64,000 nt of DNA from Fistulifera solaris. Its lineage: Eukaryota; Bacillariophyta; Bacillariophyceae; Naviculales; Stauroneidaceae. The translations under genes and the position numbers were made by a program. This document shows positions 1-11,300 of this stretch, piece by piece. How positions within the stretch are numbered: the stretch's first letter is position 1; each line of letters opens with the position of its first letter. The DNA is taken from assembly GCA_030295235.1 (NCBI GenBank), contig AP026169.1:310001-374000 (forward strand), read 5' to 3'. The notes beneath the pieces were generated by a model that saw only the letters and a list, made by a program, of their open reading frames with translations, did no database searches and was not told where the DNA came from.

Positions 1-66
1 TTCGTCTTACCGTGCAAGGCACTTTTTTCAATGAAAAGACGAAACTCGTACAGTCCCCATGAACAT

Positions 67-1642
67 TTACATCCCAAAAAAGTCTTGTAATAAGCCTTCC
101 ATATTTCGTAATCGGACCTTCTCGGCAGAACCGCTAGCTTTTAGCACGTCATGAGGACTTCGCAAATCCGATCGACCTATTTCGGGTGAAGAACGCGCTT
201 CGACCTTTTCCGTGGGAGTGGCAGATCTTCCCGGCATGGCTCGCACCGAGCGGCCATCGTGATCATACTTTGAAAGGGAAGAATTAACATTTCAGACAAT
301 TATCAAATAATAGTACGAGTTTCGCACTGGAAACATACCTTTCGTTGCAACATCCGTCGAATTTCTTGCTCTTTGCGCATAACTTCTTCCATGAGTCGAT
401 TGTTCTTCGTCTCTTCTACTTGCACGAGATGTCTCCAGTGATTCCGATCGCTTTCCAATTGCTCCAACTGCTTGGCCCATTCTCGCTCTCGGGCTTCCAA
501 GGTGGCCTCCAATTGCTGCCGTCCCTGTGACTCGAGCTGCAATCGGGCTTCCAAGTCGCCGTGGACGCGTTCTAACTGTGCTAACCGGCGGTTTTGACTT
601 TCCAGAATGCGGGCGTATGATTTGATTTCATGTACCTCTTCTGTGACCAATCGTTCAAACAGAGGCGTCGGTGGGTTCATCGGTGGATCGTGGCGCGCAA
701 GGCTGATGCGATTGCTCACGGGCGGCTCTTGGTCATTCGTATTTGCGTAATCATCATTCTCCGCCGTGTGATTACGATCATTGTAGTTTCTTCTACTCAT
801 GTCTTGAGTCATCTCGGGAAAGTCGCACTGCAGTTTTTGAAGTCTGCGTATTTCCGCCTTTTCGCGTTGACGTTCCCGTTCCTTGTGCGCCTTTTCCGAA
901 TTCTTCTTTTCTTTTATCGATAATTCTTTCTTCCGTTTTCCGAATGGGTTATTTTTAATAGAGTTGGTTTGGAGAACCGAAGAAGACAAAGAAGAAGAAG
1001 ATATTCTAGACGGCTCGAAGGATTTTGCGACCGGGGCTACCAACGGCACTTCCGCCCCTCCGCTTTTATTCGGTTGCGGCCGAATCAGTGTTTCCTTTCT
1101 TGAATGGGCTGACCAGGAAAGAACTTGATTTCCTGTCAACAACGTTTCATTTGAAATGCAGAAACTGACGGCTTTATTCGAAAGTGAAAACGCAGCCGCC
1201 ACTTCTCGTTGTTGCAAGTTCACGGATCTTTTTTCGGGCGACGATGCTTTTGGCGGAGGCGGCGGCGCTGACCATCTGTCGTGAATGAATCAGTCACGTT
1301 TTTGCTTAGGGATTTTACCGTCCCTTCTTCAGCCAAGTTTGGAACATGGAGTCCGTTTTGTAAGCTTTCGCCATCTTTATTTTGATTACATGGAGGAAAA
1401 AGATGCTCTAACAGTCCACGAGAATATTCCGGGGCAGACGAGGATTGAAACACTTGATCATGGTGCTTTTGCGTCGACTTTTTGTCGAGACCTTTCGTGT
1501 CAAACGATGCAGAAAACGAGCTAGTTGTCTTTCTTGCAGAATCTTGCATGATTTTGTTAAGAATAACATTCGCTTTCAGAGTTTCTCTATCAGAGAATGA
1601 GCACCCAGTTCGCCGCCTCGTCGCCACTGGAAAAGGTGTCAT
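67..1642 (-). CDS. Coiled-coil protein of unknown function
   Basis: No family is recognised. The start at 1642 (MTPFPVATRR) opens a Ser/Lys-rich low-complexity N-terminal third. A strongly charged region then runs to about nt 360, rich in Glu, Arg, Gln and Leu with heptad-like spacing (LAQLERVHGDLEARLQLES), typical of a long coiled coil. A 71-bp intron is visible at 338..268 (donor GTATGT, acceptor TTTCAAAG). The last exon, 267..67, continues in frame (YDHDGRSVRAMPGRSATP) and ends LLQDFFGM-stop. The reading frame changes once between about 1255 and 1210. One extra base there, in the GG of the Gly-Gln region or the A-run just downstream, joins both halves into about 501 residues. An additional small intron there was considered, but no convincing splice pair was found. 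A structural or cytoskeletal role is only a guess. Confidence 0.6.
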
Positions 1643-2257
1643 GTTCTCGAGACAATCAATTTCAAATAATCCGAGTGATTCTTATCGATCAGCTTCCTCT
1701 AACGGCAAGAAAATACAAAATGATGGTGAAATTGAAACGCAGTTCGAATAGAAACTTGGAAATCAATAACGATGGTGGAACTTCTTATTTCTTGTTTCTT
1801 CATTCTACGCATCGCCCAATAATCTATCGCGATGACCACCTTTCTGTCTTGTCTTGTCTTGAAAACTCGAAAAAAAGAATGTGAATACCTTTCCTTCTAC
1901 ACTCAATGTTACAGTCATTTTCAGTTTCACATATCATAGAACGTGCTAGACTTTTTACCTTATCAAGACTCACTTTATGTCATTTTCCATTTTCTGTCAT
2001 TTCAAATATCTCATTTGTCCATTTTGAGACACGTCACCGACGGGTGTCATATTGGTTCCCAACCAAGCGTTACAAGTACGGTACCTCGCACCATCTATTC
2101 AATAATTCATCGTTAAAGCAATGCTGAGAGAAGTCTTGAGCTTGCTTAGATTTTATATCAATGAAAAAATGCTAATACGCGGACTAAGTTGACGGATACG
2201 ATCGTATAGCTTCCAGTTTTAAGCAGTTGCAGCAAGAGGAACAAATTGCGGTAAGCT
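1643..2257. other. Intergenic, upstream of the coiled-coil gene
   Basis: This gap lies between the start of the coiled-coil gene and the 3' end of the NOL8-like gene. It is AT-rich. No conserved reading frame, RNA gene or repeat was seen beyond a single GGTACC near 2079. Confidence 0.5.
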
Positions 2258-3991
2258 TCATCCAATCACCGCCCATATCTCTTTCGTTTCTGCGCAACTG
2301 CGTACTTTGTGCTTTCGACGCCAATCCAGAGTCAAAATGCGACGCTGTGATTCCCAATCGGCTTGGACTTGAGGATCTTCGCGGTAGGCAGCAATACCTT
2401 GACTCCTAATACGGCTTCCATCGCCTTGTGAGTAGAAAAAATTGACATATGCGTCTAGATCTTTGTCAGGAAAAGCGACTCCACGCCGAAAACGTTTTTG
2501 TATGGGTTCTTCATTCTCTATTTGCATAGGTTCCGCCAGAATTGACTCGGGTGCCTTTTTCTCAGTACTCTTGACAGGAAGGTGTACAATTGTTTCCGCC
2601 ACTGTCGGCTTTGGTTCTTGAACTTGAAATGAAAATGAGAAAGCACTTTGTTGGACAGGAACGCCGGTTGAAATGGATTCTGGCTCCCTGGACTCTTGCT
2701 CTCGATTTGCTTTGAACACCTGTTCCAATTTCTCCTGCTCGTATATCATTTCAGACATATCGTCTCCTGTCTTATTTTCAAAGTTCACATTGGACTCATC
2801 TTCTTCACTAGACACTATTTCCTCTCTACTATCGTCACCCCCTTTCATCTCCACCTCTTCATCCTCAGTCGTTGATCCTGACACCGATGGCTCTACGATA
2901 AATTTTTCGGATGACAACTGCGTCGGATCGAAACGGACCATTTGGCCCATCTCCGTCCAGCCCTTTCTCGTATCGCTGGATCCCTTCGGAGTCGCCGTTT
3001 CACTCTGACCTACTTCCGAGTGTGGTTTTTTTCCTTCCAAATCTGGAAAGATTTGCGCGAGAATGTTCAAATTGCTTTGGACATCTTCTGCTGATATTTC
3101 TTCGTGGTCCTCCTCCACTGAAGACGAATCGTCATGAATCTCATCCTTGGAAAGTACACTTTCCTCTTCCCTGGAAGTACTTTCCAGATGTGTTTTAGTG
3201 CTTTCATGTATCCTTTTTCGATCTTTATCGCTTGGTTTTTCTTTTTCATCGACATCATTTTCATCATCCGAGGAGTCCGACCAGACGTAGGCACCATTGC
3301 TTTTAATTTCTCGCACTTTGTTTTCCTTTGATGAGGCATTTGTCGAAGATGAAGAGGATTCGGTGTCAGAGACTTCGCTTTCTTCATCAGAAGCTGATAA
3401 TTCGAGGGAAGCTGGGTGGCTTAGTGGCCGAGAAAAAGCACCTTCTGCTTCTTTGAAACGAAGAAGAACGGCCCGGTTCCACGCAGATGAATTCAACGTT
3501 CGATTTTTCTTCTCCCTAGTTTTCGCTTGCTTTTCAATAAGCCGCGTCCTCATTTTACGAAACATTGACCAATCGGACACCTCGCACGGTTTCGTATCGA
3601 CTTTCCACGATTCTTCACCATACCCCCGTCGAATTTTCAAGTGCCTCGGAATCGGGACAGATTCTGGGAGTTCAGTTTCCTCTTCTTCAGCAGATACAAC
3701 CCGCTCTGCGCGTTCTTTCGCAAGTCGGTCCAAGTAGTGTGGCTTGGCAGCCTCAACCTTGAGTTTGCATCCTTTCCATTTCACGTTGTTGTAGAGCTTG
3801 CGAATTGTTTCCAAAGCGGATACTCCAGATTGTAGAGAGATTGCATTAAAATGACAATATGTTGATGAAAGGCACATATCTTGAAGCTCTACTTTGTCTT
3901 TGACATCGGCTGCAATTCGATGCATTACTTCCTCAACAGTCAAACGCGGAGGATCTACGCCGCCGACGTAGATTCGTTCCACTTCGACCAT
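2258..3991 (-). CDS. NOL8: NOL8-like nucleolar RRM protein
   Basis: An intact 577-residue frame. The N-terminus is an RNA recognition motif (ERIYVGGVDPPRLTVEEV, about residues 4-85). The characteristic NOL8 sequence follows directly: WKGCKLKVEAAKPHYLDRL, matching the family pattern in which the RRM ends in a 'WKG..L.I..AK..FL.RLA.ER' stretch. The middle is long, acidic and Ser/Glu-rich (about residues 190-450), as expected for a nucleolar protein. The C-terminal ~80 residues hold an aromatic and basic block (DAYVNFFYSQGDGSRIRSQG). In animals NOL8 works in ribosome biogenesis and interacts with Rag GTPases; here a role in pre-rRNA maturation is inferred from family membership. No intron or frame break is visible. 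Moderately to highly confident of the family. Confidence 0.72.
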   Translation of the reverse strand: MVEVERIYVGGVDPPRLTVEEVMHRIAADVKDKVELQDMCLSSTYCHFNAISLQSGVSALETIRKLYNNVKWKGCKLKVEAAKPHYLDRLAKERAERVVSAEEEETELPESVPIPRHLKIRRGYGEESWKVDTKPCEVSDWSMFRKMRTRLIEKQAKTREKKNRTLNSSAWNRAVLLRFKEAEGAFSRPLSHPASLELSASDEESEVSDTESSSSSTNASSKENKVREIKSNGAYVWSDSSDDENDVDEKEKPSDKDRKRIHESTKTHLESTSREEESVLSKDEIHDDSSSVEEDHEEISAEDVQSNLNILAQIFPDLEGKKPHSEVGQSETATPKGSSDTRKGWTEMGQMVRFDPTQLSSEKFIVEPSVSGSTTEDEEVEMKGGDDSREEIVSSEEDESNVNFENKTGDDMSEMIYEQEKLEQVFKANREQESREPESISTGVPVQQSAFSFSFQVQEPKPTVAETIVHLPVKSTEKKAPESILAEPMQIENEEPIQKRFRRGVAFPDKDLDAYVNFFYSQGDGSRIRSQGIAAYREDPQVQADWESQRRILTLDWRRKHKVRSCAETKEIWAVIG

Positions 3992-4406
3992 TATTGTATG
4001 AGCTGAAGCAGCTGCTTCTGTTGCGGAAGGACCAATGCTTCACAAATGGAACGTGTGGAGAGATAAATTTTTATATAACGACTCGTTTGAGGCGAAAATG
4101 ATGCTGGAACGAGAATGAAAGCATGCTTTTCCTGTCAAGGACTGTCAAGGAAAACGGTGCTTTTTTTTGTTGCAGATTTTTGGTTCGATTGTGTGGACCA
4201 GATAGCGGACGATGGACAAGCGCTAATGTTGCCCTGAACCCCTACGTTGAGCGAGTAGCTGTCAGCTATCACGATGATTGACCACATTAACCTAAAGAGC
4301 TATGAATAACCTCTTTCTTCTTCCACTATAAATGACTAAACAGTTACCAAATCGCCTTACGGCATAGACTTCACAAGACGTGAACGGTTATCAGCGATTA
4401 TGAGAT
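3992..4406. other. Intergenic between two minus-strand genes
   Basis: This is the upstream region of the NOL8-like gene. It contains a T8 run next to TTGCAG near 4160, which would look like a splice acceptor on the plus strand but has no partner gene. Nothing else was recognised. Confidence 0.5.
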
Positions 4407-5138
4407 TTAATGTAACTGTTCTAATCGTTCCATTTTGTCACAAGCGGCATCACGGCACTGGCCCAAGATCTCGTAACACAAAAAAATGCTATCCACCTTA
4501 TTGTTCTCTTGTAACAAGTGAAGGTACGAATTCAAGGCAGCTATGGTTGAACACAAAAGACCAGTGTCAGAAGACCTCTTACGCCTCATGTCCAGGAATG
4601 AAAGAGCGGCCTTTTCAGAAAAGTGCAGGGCTTCTTTTGAAAATGACGACGTGTTCCCATGGCAAAATAGAGCAATTGCAAAATTGTGCTCTATGCTTGC
4701 AATTTCTTGACGGCGACAATGAGTGGGCCGCTTGTGTATTTGTATGAGAAATGAAATCAATGATGACGGAGCTGTTTCAAGAATGTGCTGTAAAACATCA
4801 TCGCGATGAGCGTGGCATCCAGATTGTTCATCATCATCGTTGCTAGTCTCTAAGACTTCTAAAACTAGTTGTGTCGACTTCTCGCGGTGCGGATGGGTAA
4901 TGTTGTGCCAAACACGGGCCATAGTAGTTTGTAAGTATTTGGTCGAAACCCCTTTGCCGAGGCCGACTCTTCGGATTAAAAAGTAAGCGTTTTGAAAAGT
5001 AACCACGGCCTGCGAGTAGCAGTTCTGCAGAAGGAACTGAATTCCGATGTTGTTGAAGAATAATGCTGCTTCGAGACATCGGCTTTTCGAAGCCGATGTC
5101 CTGTCGAGCCTTTCTAGCTTGGTACGTTCGAATTTCAT
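4407..5138 (-). CDS. Helical TPR-like protein, unknown function
   Basis: An intact 243-residue frame starting MKFERTKLERLDR. Residues about 25-55 (AALFFNNIGIQFLLQNCYSQ followed by AVVTFQNAYFLI) have the small-large pattern of a tetratricopeptide repeat. A second TPR-like helix pair appears near residues 150-180 (NFAIALFCHG, EALHFSEKAA), and a third near 195-215. No enzymatic motif, signal peptide or membrane segment is seen. The pattern resembles small diatom proteins thought to be protein-interaction adaptors, but no named family is recognised. It sits 3' to 3' of nothing obvious, with a long empty upstream region. The gene is real on the basis of length and helical periodicity; its function is unknown. 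Confidence 0.55.
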   Translation of the reverse strand: MKFERTKLERLDRTSASKSRCLEAALFFNNIGIQFLLQNCYSQAVVTFQNAYFLIRRVGLGKGVSTKYLQTTMARVWHNITHPHREKSTQLVLEVLETSNDDDEQSGCHAHRDDVLQHILETAPSSLISFLIQIHKRPTHCRRQEIASIEHNFAIALFCHGNTSSFSKEALHFSEKAALSFLDMRRKRSSDTGLLCSTIAALNSYLHLLQENNKVDSIFLCYEILGQCRDAACDKMERLEQLH

Positions 5139-6033
5139 GATGATTATCGTGTATGAAAGTGTCTGCTTTTGCGCTCGTCTCTAAGAATAAAGACCACTCC
5201 AGCAGGTGAGGCGGTTCTTTATGCTTCTCGTCGTCAATTATGCTCGAGTCTTTTGTTTTCGTCCAATCTCTCTTTTCTCTCTGGAGAGCGTGAAGGTGAC
5301 TGAGAGAAAAATGTTGTCAAAAATCCAAAATGTACTCTCATTCGTACATAGTATTGTCAAATTCAAGTTGAACCCAAATTTGTTCTATACTAGACTTCAG
5401 TATAGACTATAGACTCCTGGTGAGCCTCAAGCTGGAAAGGAAAGTACTGTAGTAGGAAAAGAAGGATTGATACTTGATACTTATACATTGTACGCATTAC
5501 AAGAAAGTACACATGACTATGAGAACGGGGTACGTGTATGCAGTATGAACGTACGGAGAACAGAGAGAAGACTTCTTCGGGATTCTGGTTCATGGGAAAG
5601 AACTTTTCAACTTTAGCCCTAATTCTAGCTGAGATTGAGCCTCTTGTTTTTTGTTTTTGATTCGCGGTCGGATCTTGGGCCTTGTCGCCCGGTTGCCAGT
5701 CCCCCTCACCGAGTCAAAAAAGGAAAAGCTTGTGGAATACCAGGTACATTTGCCAAAATAGAGGCTTGAAACACGGGAGAAGTTGTCGTGCCGGTCGCCG
5801 ACTGATGGGTGACAACTCATTGTTGACAACTACCTCGAATAGAGACGTTGCGCGAAAGAGTTGATCAAGATTCTACGAGACGTTATTCCGAATGAAAGGA
5901 CTTCATCGGCTCGCTTAACCAAATTAACTCACAAATAGGACTGTAAGCTATATCACCATTGAAATGGCGATAAAAGGAGGTGCAGTTGCCGTCCAACCCA
6001 CCAAAATAACTTCTTCTAAGGTACTGGTATTTC
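5139..6033. other. Intergenic, ~0.9 kb
   Basis: This region separates the TPR-like gene from the 3' end of the GDT1-type gene. Short minus-strand frames of 67 and 79 codons occur at 5390..5829 but have neither a recognisable motif nor a domain. No RNA gene or repeat of note was seen. Confidence 0.45.
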
Positions 6034-6942
6034 TTACAATTCAAAGAAAATAGAGTGTAAACCAAAGAGAAGAAACAGAATTCCTCCCGACAACGCCACA
6101 GTTCGCTCCGAAATTCGAGCTGCCAACATTCTTCCACCAAGAACCGCCAACCCCGTACAAAAAAAGTGCCCCACCGAACAGCCAACTGTTACACCCCACG
6201 GATTGTGCGATGCAGCTAACGCAATTGTTGCTATTTGCGAACGGTCGCCCCATTCAGCGACAAATGTTAAAGTGAGCGACTGCACGGCAATCTTGTACCA
6301 AGGTGTGTGTCGTTTGGCTACATACTTTAGGCCCTCCTCTTCATCGACATCATCATCGTCTTCATTCTCTCCGTCTGCTTTTTTCTTTGATTGTAATCCC
6401 AGCTCTTCTTCAACTTCCTCGAGTTCTTCCGACGTTTTACCCGCGTTCATTCCCCGAGCTTCATACAGCAGCTTGCAGCCAAAATAGAGAAACAATATAC
6501 TTCCCAAAATGTGGGTGTATTTGCGCGGCAACACTTGCGGTAGGACCAGACCCATGGCAGTCGACAAAATGGTCATGATAACGAGAGCACCTATCGCCCC
6601 ACCGAACACCGCAGATCGACTGTGCTTCATGGATAAAATAGCCGCTATAAAGAACGTTTTGTCACCAATTTCGGTAGCCAGAATGACAGCAACGCCCGAA
6701 GTGAAAGATTTCCAGAACCGTTCATGCACTTGTTGTCCTTCTGAGGAAGATGGCCACCATTTGGGCTGCAGCAATTCGTAGCCAGCAATGAACTCTGGTC
6801 GGTCAATTGTTCCGTCGTGATTTTTGTCGATTTGTTGAAATAAGTCGTCGGCTGTATCGCCAGTGACCACTGCAGACACAGAAAGACATAACACAACCAT
6901 CCACCAAAAGGGGAGTCGTCTATTGGCAATTGAGTTCATCAT
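6034..6942 (-). CDS. GDT1: GDT1/UPF0016 family Mn2+/Ca2+ transporter with EF-hand
   Basis: An intact 302-residue frame. An N-terminal hydrophobic segment (RLPFWWMVVLCLSVSAVV) is a signal peptide. An EF-hand-like loop follows (DKNHDGTIDRPEF, about residues 39-51). The two family-defining motifs are both present: EIGDKTFFIAAI (about residue 90) and EWGDRSQIATIAL (about 230). Each acidic E-x-G-D-[KR]-[TS] motif sits in a membrane helix, and there are about six predicted transmembrane helices in two repeats separated by an acidic cytosolic loop (EDDDDVDEEEG). Family members move Mn2+ and Ca2+ in the Golgi (yeast Gdt1, human TMEM165) or plastid envelope/thylakoid (PAM71, CMT1). The signal peptide suggests Golgi or another endomembrane; a plastid location cannot be excluded. 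The lumenal EF-hand at the N-terminus is an uncommon addition. Confidence 0.9.
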   Translation of the reverse strand: MMNSIANRRLPFWWMVVLCLSVSAVVTGDTADDLFQQIDKNHDGTIDRPEFIAGYELLQPKWWPSSSEGQQVHERFWKSFTSGVAVILATEIGDKTFFIAAILSMKHSRSAVFGGAIGALVIMTILSTAMGLVLPQVLPRKYTHILGSILFLYFGCKLLYEARGMNAGKTSEELEEVEEELGLQSKKKADGENEDDDDVDEEEGLKYVAKRHTPWYKIAVQSLTLTFVAEWGDRSQIATIALAASHNPWGVTVGCSVGHFFCTGLAVLGGRMLAARISERTVALSGGILFLLFGLHSIFFEL

Positions 6943-7302
6943 CCTTTATGGTAATGCGACAGACTCTTATTCAGAGATAATTTTTCTTTTAAGAAACGAT
7001 TAGTTCTTGCTCGTGCTTGGCTGCTCGCTCCTCATGGTGAAAAGTGTCCGTTCACTTGCGCTTGAACTTGCGTTTAGTCGTTCCAGTGTTCAGTGTTCAG
7101 TGTCCCTGGTAGGTTACACCAATTCTGAATTCCAGATTCCGTTTTTTTAACGACACAACATGTCGCATACGACAATTTGCAGTATGCGAAAAGCGAAAAA
7201 CTTGTGGTCACACGCTTACAAACAAAAAAGAGGGGCAGCTGCAACCGATGGTCATCCAATTGGTGCAACAATTCAATTTGTTCGTAGCACTCACCACTAA
7301 AA
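6943..7302. promoter_or_regulatory. Divergent intergenic region, GDT1-like / UBL5
   Basis: 360 bp lie between two divergently transcribed start codons, so the promoters of both genes must be here. No TATA-like box is clear. A tandem CAGTGTTCAGTGTT sequence occurs near 7084-7102. Confidence 0.5.
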
Positions 7303-7594
7303 ATGATAGAGGTCATTTTGGACGACCGCCTCGGGAAGAAGGTACGCATCAAATGCAACGAGGATGATACCATCGGAGACGTGAAAAAGTTAGCGGCCGC
7401 GCAACTTGGTACGAGACCGGAAAAGCTACGTATTCAAAAATGGTACACCATTTACAAAGACCATATCACACTAGAAGACTACGAAATTCATGACGGCATG
7501 AGTCTTGAGTTGTAAGTTCAGCAAAATTTTCCATCACTCTTTTCAAACTGGAAGCGTACTCATAGATTCTCGACTTTTCAGGTATTACCAATAA
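7303..7594 (+). CDS. UBL5: Ubiquitin-like protein UBL5/Hub1
   Basis: Two exons, 7303..7511 and 7582..7594, encode exactly 73 residues, the usual length of UBL5/Hub1. The first exon ends within a Leu codon at a GTAAGT donor. After a 70-bp intron (acceptor CTTTTCAG) only L(completed)-Tyr-Tyr-Gln-stop remains. The C-terminal di-tyrosine followed by one residue is the hallmark of Hub1, which lacks the diglycine of ubiquitin and is not conjugated. The sequence [20 protein letters not shown] and the [13 protein letters not shown] end agree with the family. Hub1 binds the spliceosomal protein Snu66 non-covalently and alters 5' splice-site use. Identification is essentially certain. Confidence 0.97.
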
Positions 7595-8385
7595 AAATCC
7601 TTGCACACGGCGGATCTAGTACATCTTGATTGACGAAGAAATTCAGTTTCAATGTTAGTTACTCCGGAGTAGTTGACAACATATTCTAGTTTAGAATGAA
7701 CGAAGCATTTATCAGTATTCATTCGTCATGGTCAACTGATTCGGGTGACGGACAAGCGATGACGTCTTGCATCGCCGGGGCGTTTAAGGCGTGACAGTAC
7801 AAATTCTACTTATCTCATATTGAAAACCGGCATTAAATTTTTAGTTAGACATTTTTTTTTGAATAAGGACGTCACTTATGTAATTCCGCTTGCGTGCAAA
7901 GAATTTGGATGGACATTGTGACAATAAATATGATACTAGAGGCATGACTGGCGCGTGGATCCCATTTTCAAAACGTGGCCGCTGGCAACTCCTGCTCTCT
8001 TGGTTTGTTCTTTACCTATTCGTCGGTACAAAGTCTACAGAGCGGCTACGCCGTCGCGTCAGGGCTACAACACTGAGGAGAGCACATCGACGCGATTACG
8101 TTTTGCGTGACTTGCACCCTGTTACGAGGAAAGCATCCAACCTATCCTTTGCAAAGCTTTGTTGTTTTTCTTTTTCAAAATAAGAAATACAGCAGCGTTC
8201 AGCAAAAGGCTCGACTAGACCATCACTGTGCCACTGGAAGCTTTCGCCATTTAGAGTCAATCCTCTGCACGAATTATCACGTAGATCAGTGTGAAACCCA
8301 GTTTCTTAGAAAGGACTTTTCTTACCGACTCCAGTGACATCATAATCATTACAACGGTATTCCTTTCCAGTCATTTAACTGTATT
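7595..8385. other. Intergenic upstream of the EF-hand repeat gene
   Basis: About 0.8 kb. It contains TGACGT (near 7759) and ACGTCA (near 7869), the half-sites known as CO2/cAMP-responsive elements in diatoms, but these are short and common. A 97-codon frame at 7890..8183 has no recognisable domain and is not called. Confidence 0.4.
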
Positions 8386-11300
8386 ATGGAGAACGCAGAT
8401 CAAGAAAGCTCGGTCACTCGACCATCTTCGTTCACCCTCCAGATATCCAATCGAGACGCCGAGCACTTCCTCGACGCTTGCTCGGCAATGCGCACGCGAG
8501 CCGATGCGATGGGTGTCAAGTTTTCGTTGCCTTCGCCGGGTGAAGACAGCGGCTCAGGTGCTGTTTTTCATGAGAATCTCTATCAAGTGGCCATCAATTG
8601 TAAAAACCAGCAGGTCAAGCTTTTTCTCGAGCGAACGTCACAAGAATGCCAGGCCGACTTGAAAATGGGTTTGATTCTTTTCTGCGAAGCCAGCAAGGAT
8701 GAAAAGTTGCAATACCTTTTCTCGCATTTGTCGACTAGCGAAAAGCTTGGTGCATCCGAGCTGACGGCGTTGTTTCAAACCGTTCTTCTTTCGATTTCCC
8801 GTTGCACTTCCAGCATGGCAAACAAAGTTGTATTGGAAGGAAATCCCAGAGGCCAGCAGACCTCACCCGATAGGCTGATTAAGAAAGTAAAGAGAGAAGA
8901 TGATACGGTTTCTACAAATCCTCTCACCGAGTGCGGCGACTTGCAGTGCCAGTCTACCTCCTTTGATTCCTCTCTGGCAACACTACGAGACGAGGATGAA
9001 AAGTCTTGTGATATTTCATCACTGCAGGCAGAGATTACTGAATGGTCTCATTATGCAACGGATGCAGTCATTCATTTCTCAGGGACGTCACAAGTCGACT
9101 TCGCCCACTTTTTGAAGTGGTGCGACAACAAAGGAAGAGATGTTGCGCCTTGGCTCGAGTTTTTGGATCAGACACAGTGGAAGAGCCTAGCAAATATCAA
9201 ATCAGAAGCCGAACAAAAGACCACCGCCGTGGAATCTCCATCAAGTCTCTGGTCAGAATCATGTGATGTTCGCGCCATCCTTTCCTTTGATTTTAGCGAT
9301 CCAGCAGCTGCTAACCCAGCCATTGTCAACATTTCTGAAGACAACATTCTTGCCCTCAAGCATCTGGTGCAACGAACAGGTCTAAGCGAGCGTACACCGG
9401 AGGACTTGTGTCAAATTCTCATCACGATGTCATCCGGCGAAGACACCTTAAGTCGGAGCTCGTTCGAGGCCAACCACCAAAAGCTGTTTGGTGCTGGTGC
9501 GTTGTCTCGCTTGTCAAAATCAGAGAAGTCATTCTTCAAGGGCAATCTTCTTCACTTCTTTTCTGCTTTCGAGATAGGCGATAGTCGGAGTGTCAATCTG
9601 AGGGAGTTGGCTTTGGGATTCTGTCTTTTTCCTCGGGAAACAAGAGTACTAAACTCGCAATCGGATTTGAATTGATGGATTCCTCCCAAACTGGTTGCTT
9701 GTCAGAGGATGAGTTTCTTCGATATTTACGAGCGTACCTTGCTATGCTTGTAACTACCTGTCAACTCATCCCACTTTCGAAGAGCAAGACATTGCATGTG
9801 CCCAAGAAAATTTCTCTCCGCATGCAGTCGGCTGTTCACCGAGGAGCTGAATGGGCTTTTCGTCATTTTGTGAAAGCCATCTCACATTCTGATAGCCTCA
9901 CGTTTGACTCTTTTGCGAATTGGTATAGCACAGTTGGCTACAACGTCGCACCATGGCTTGAACTCCTCGACCTGAGTAAGGTATTTGCTCTTGTTCAAGA
10001 ACAAGATGCAAGCCCTTTCCGTCTCCCCTGCTTTGAAAGGCGCTTCGTTTACTGAGTCCCGTCCAATTGTGCGCGATCGTGTATCTTCTCTACGTAGGCA
10101 TCACTCCGTTCGGCGTGGGGCTAGTCCTCCAGAGGTTCTTTTACATTTCCGCTGGCAAACCGGCGCTCGCTGATTGTCCTCAAGGAAGATGCCACTTACG
10201 TGCGCCAAGTAGTTGAGCAACTGGGGCTGCTGTCAGTACGACCAGAGCATCTATGGGAGGCCCTTTCAAAAGCAGTAGAAGGTAGAAAACAGCGAGTTGT
10301 TTGTCATGAGGGGCCCGAATACGTAGACATGAAAACGTTCGTGCAGTGCGTTCAAGAAGCCTGCCCAAAAGTAGGTCGAAAGCGCTCCTGTCCATCTGAA
10401 GTGATGCCTATCAATTCTCCGTCGTCGGCAGAAGTCATCTCGAACTTCTTTCAATGTTTCGATCTTAACCGGACGGACAGAGTTGCGGTCGACGAGCTTA
10501 TGGGCGGCCTTTCCCTACTTTGCGGAGGAAAGAAGAGTACAAAGCTTTCCTTTGCTTTCAGTGTATTCGATACCAGGCCTGGCGCCCACGGTCGAAACAA
10601 GCCGAGGCATTTTGTCCATTCACTAAGCGGAGAAGACTTATTCCTGTTTCTACGGTCCGTTCTTATTGTCACTTTTTCCTGCTGTCGACAAAGTCTGGAC
10701 ATGAGTGACGAAATGGTGGGAAGATGCATAGCAGATACCGCGAACATGATTTGCAATGATGTCATGCGCTACCAATGGGAATCCAAAAAGATTGACAGGC
10801 TGGATTTTGACGAGTTTGGCCAGTGGTACAATGAGGGAGGATTTGAACGTGCGCCATGGCTTGAGCTGCTTGACCTTCATAAATGGGTGCTTGTCGACAA
10901 CTACGAAACTCTCGAAAGAAAGTTTCCAATGCGGCACCAGCTCCACTTGATCCTCCAGCATCGTTAAGGCTTCCGGAAAGCACTTTACCTCCACCGCCTC
11001 CGGAAGATGAGGTGGAAGGATTTTTGACGATAACGCTATCATGCCAATGGACAGTGTAAGTTTTGTGTGCCAGATTGTATCAACTACCGTGCGGACGCTC
11101 ACCGACGCTTTCTTTACACTAAAGATGGATGAAATGGATATAATGTTGATGGAACATTCCGACAAGAACTACGCTGTTCCCAGTCCGCATATGAATAATT
11201 TATACTTTGGATCTCCTGCCGATCATAGCTCGTTGAAAGGCAACACGCTTAAATTCCACATGGTGACCAACGAAAAGCACGGCGGTTACATGCTTTCCAT

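Noticed and set aside
7890-8183. 97-codon frame with a hydrophobic stretch
   Set aside because: One possible membrane segment but otherwise Arg-rich and without support; probably upstream sequence of the EF-hand repeat gene.
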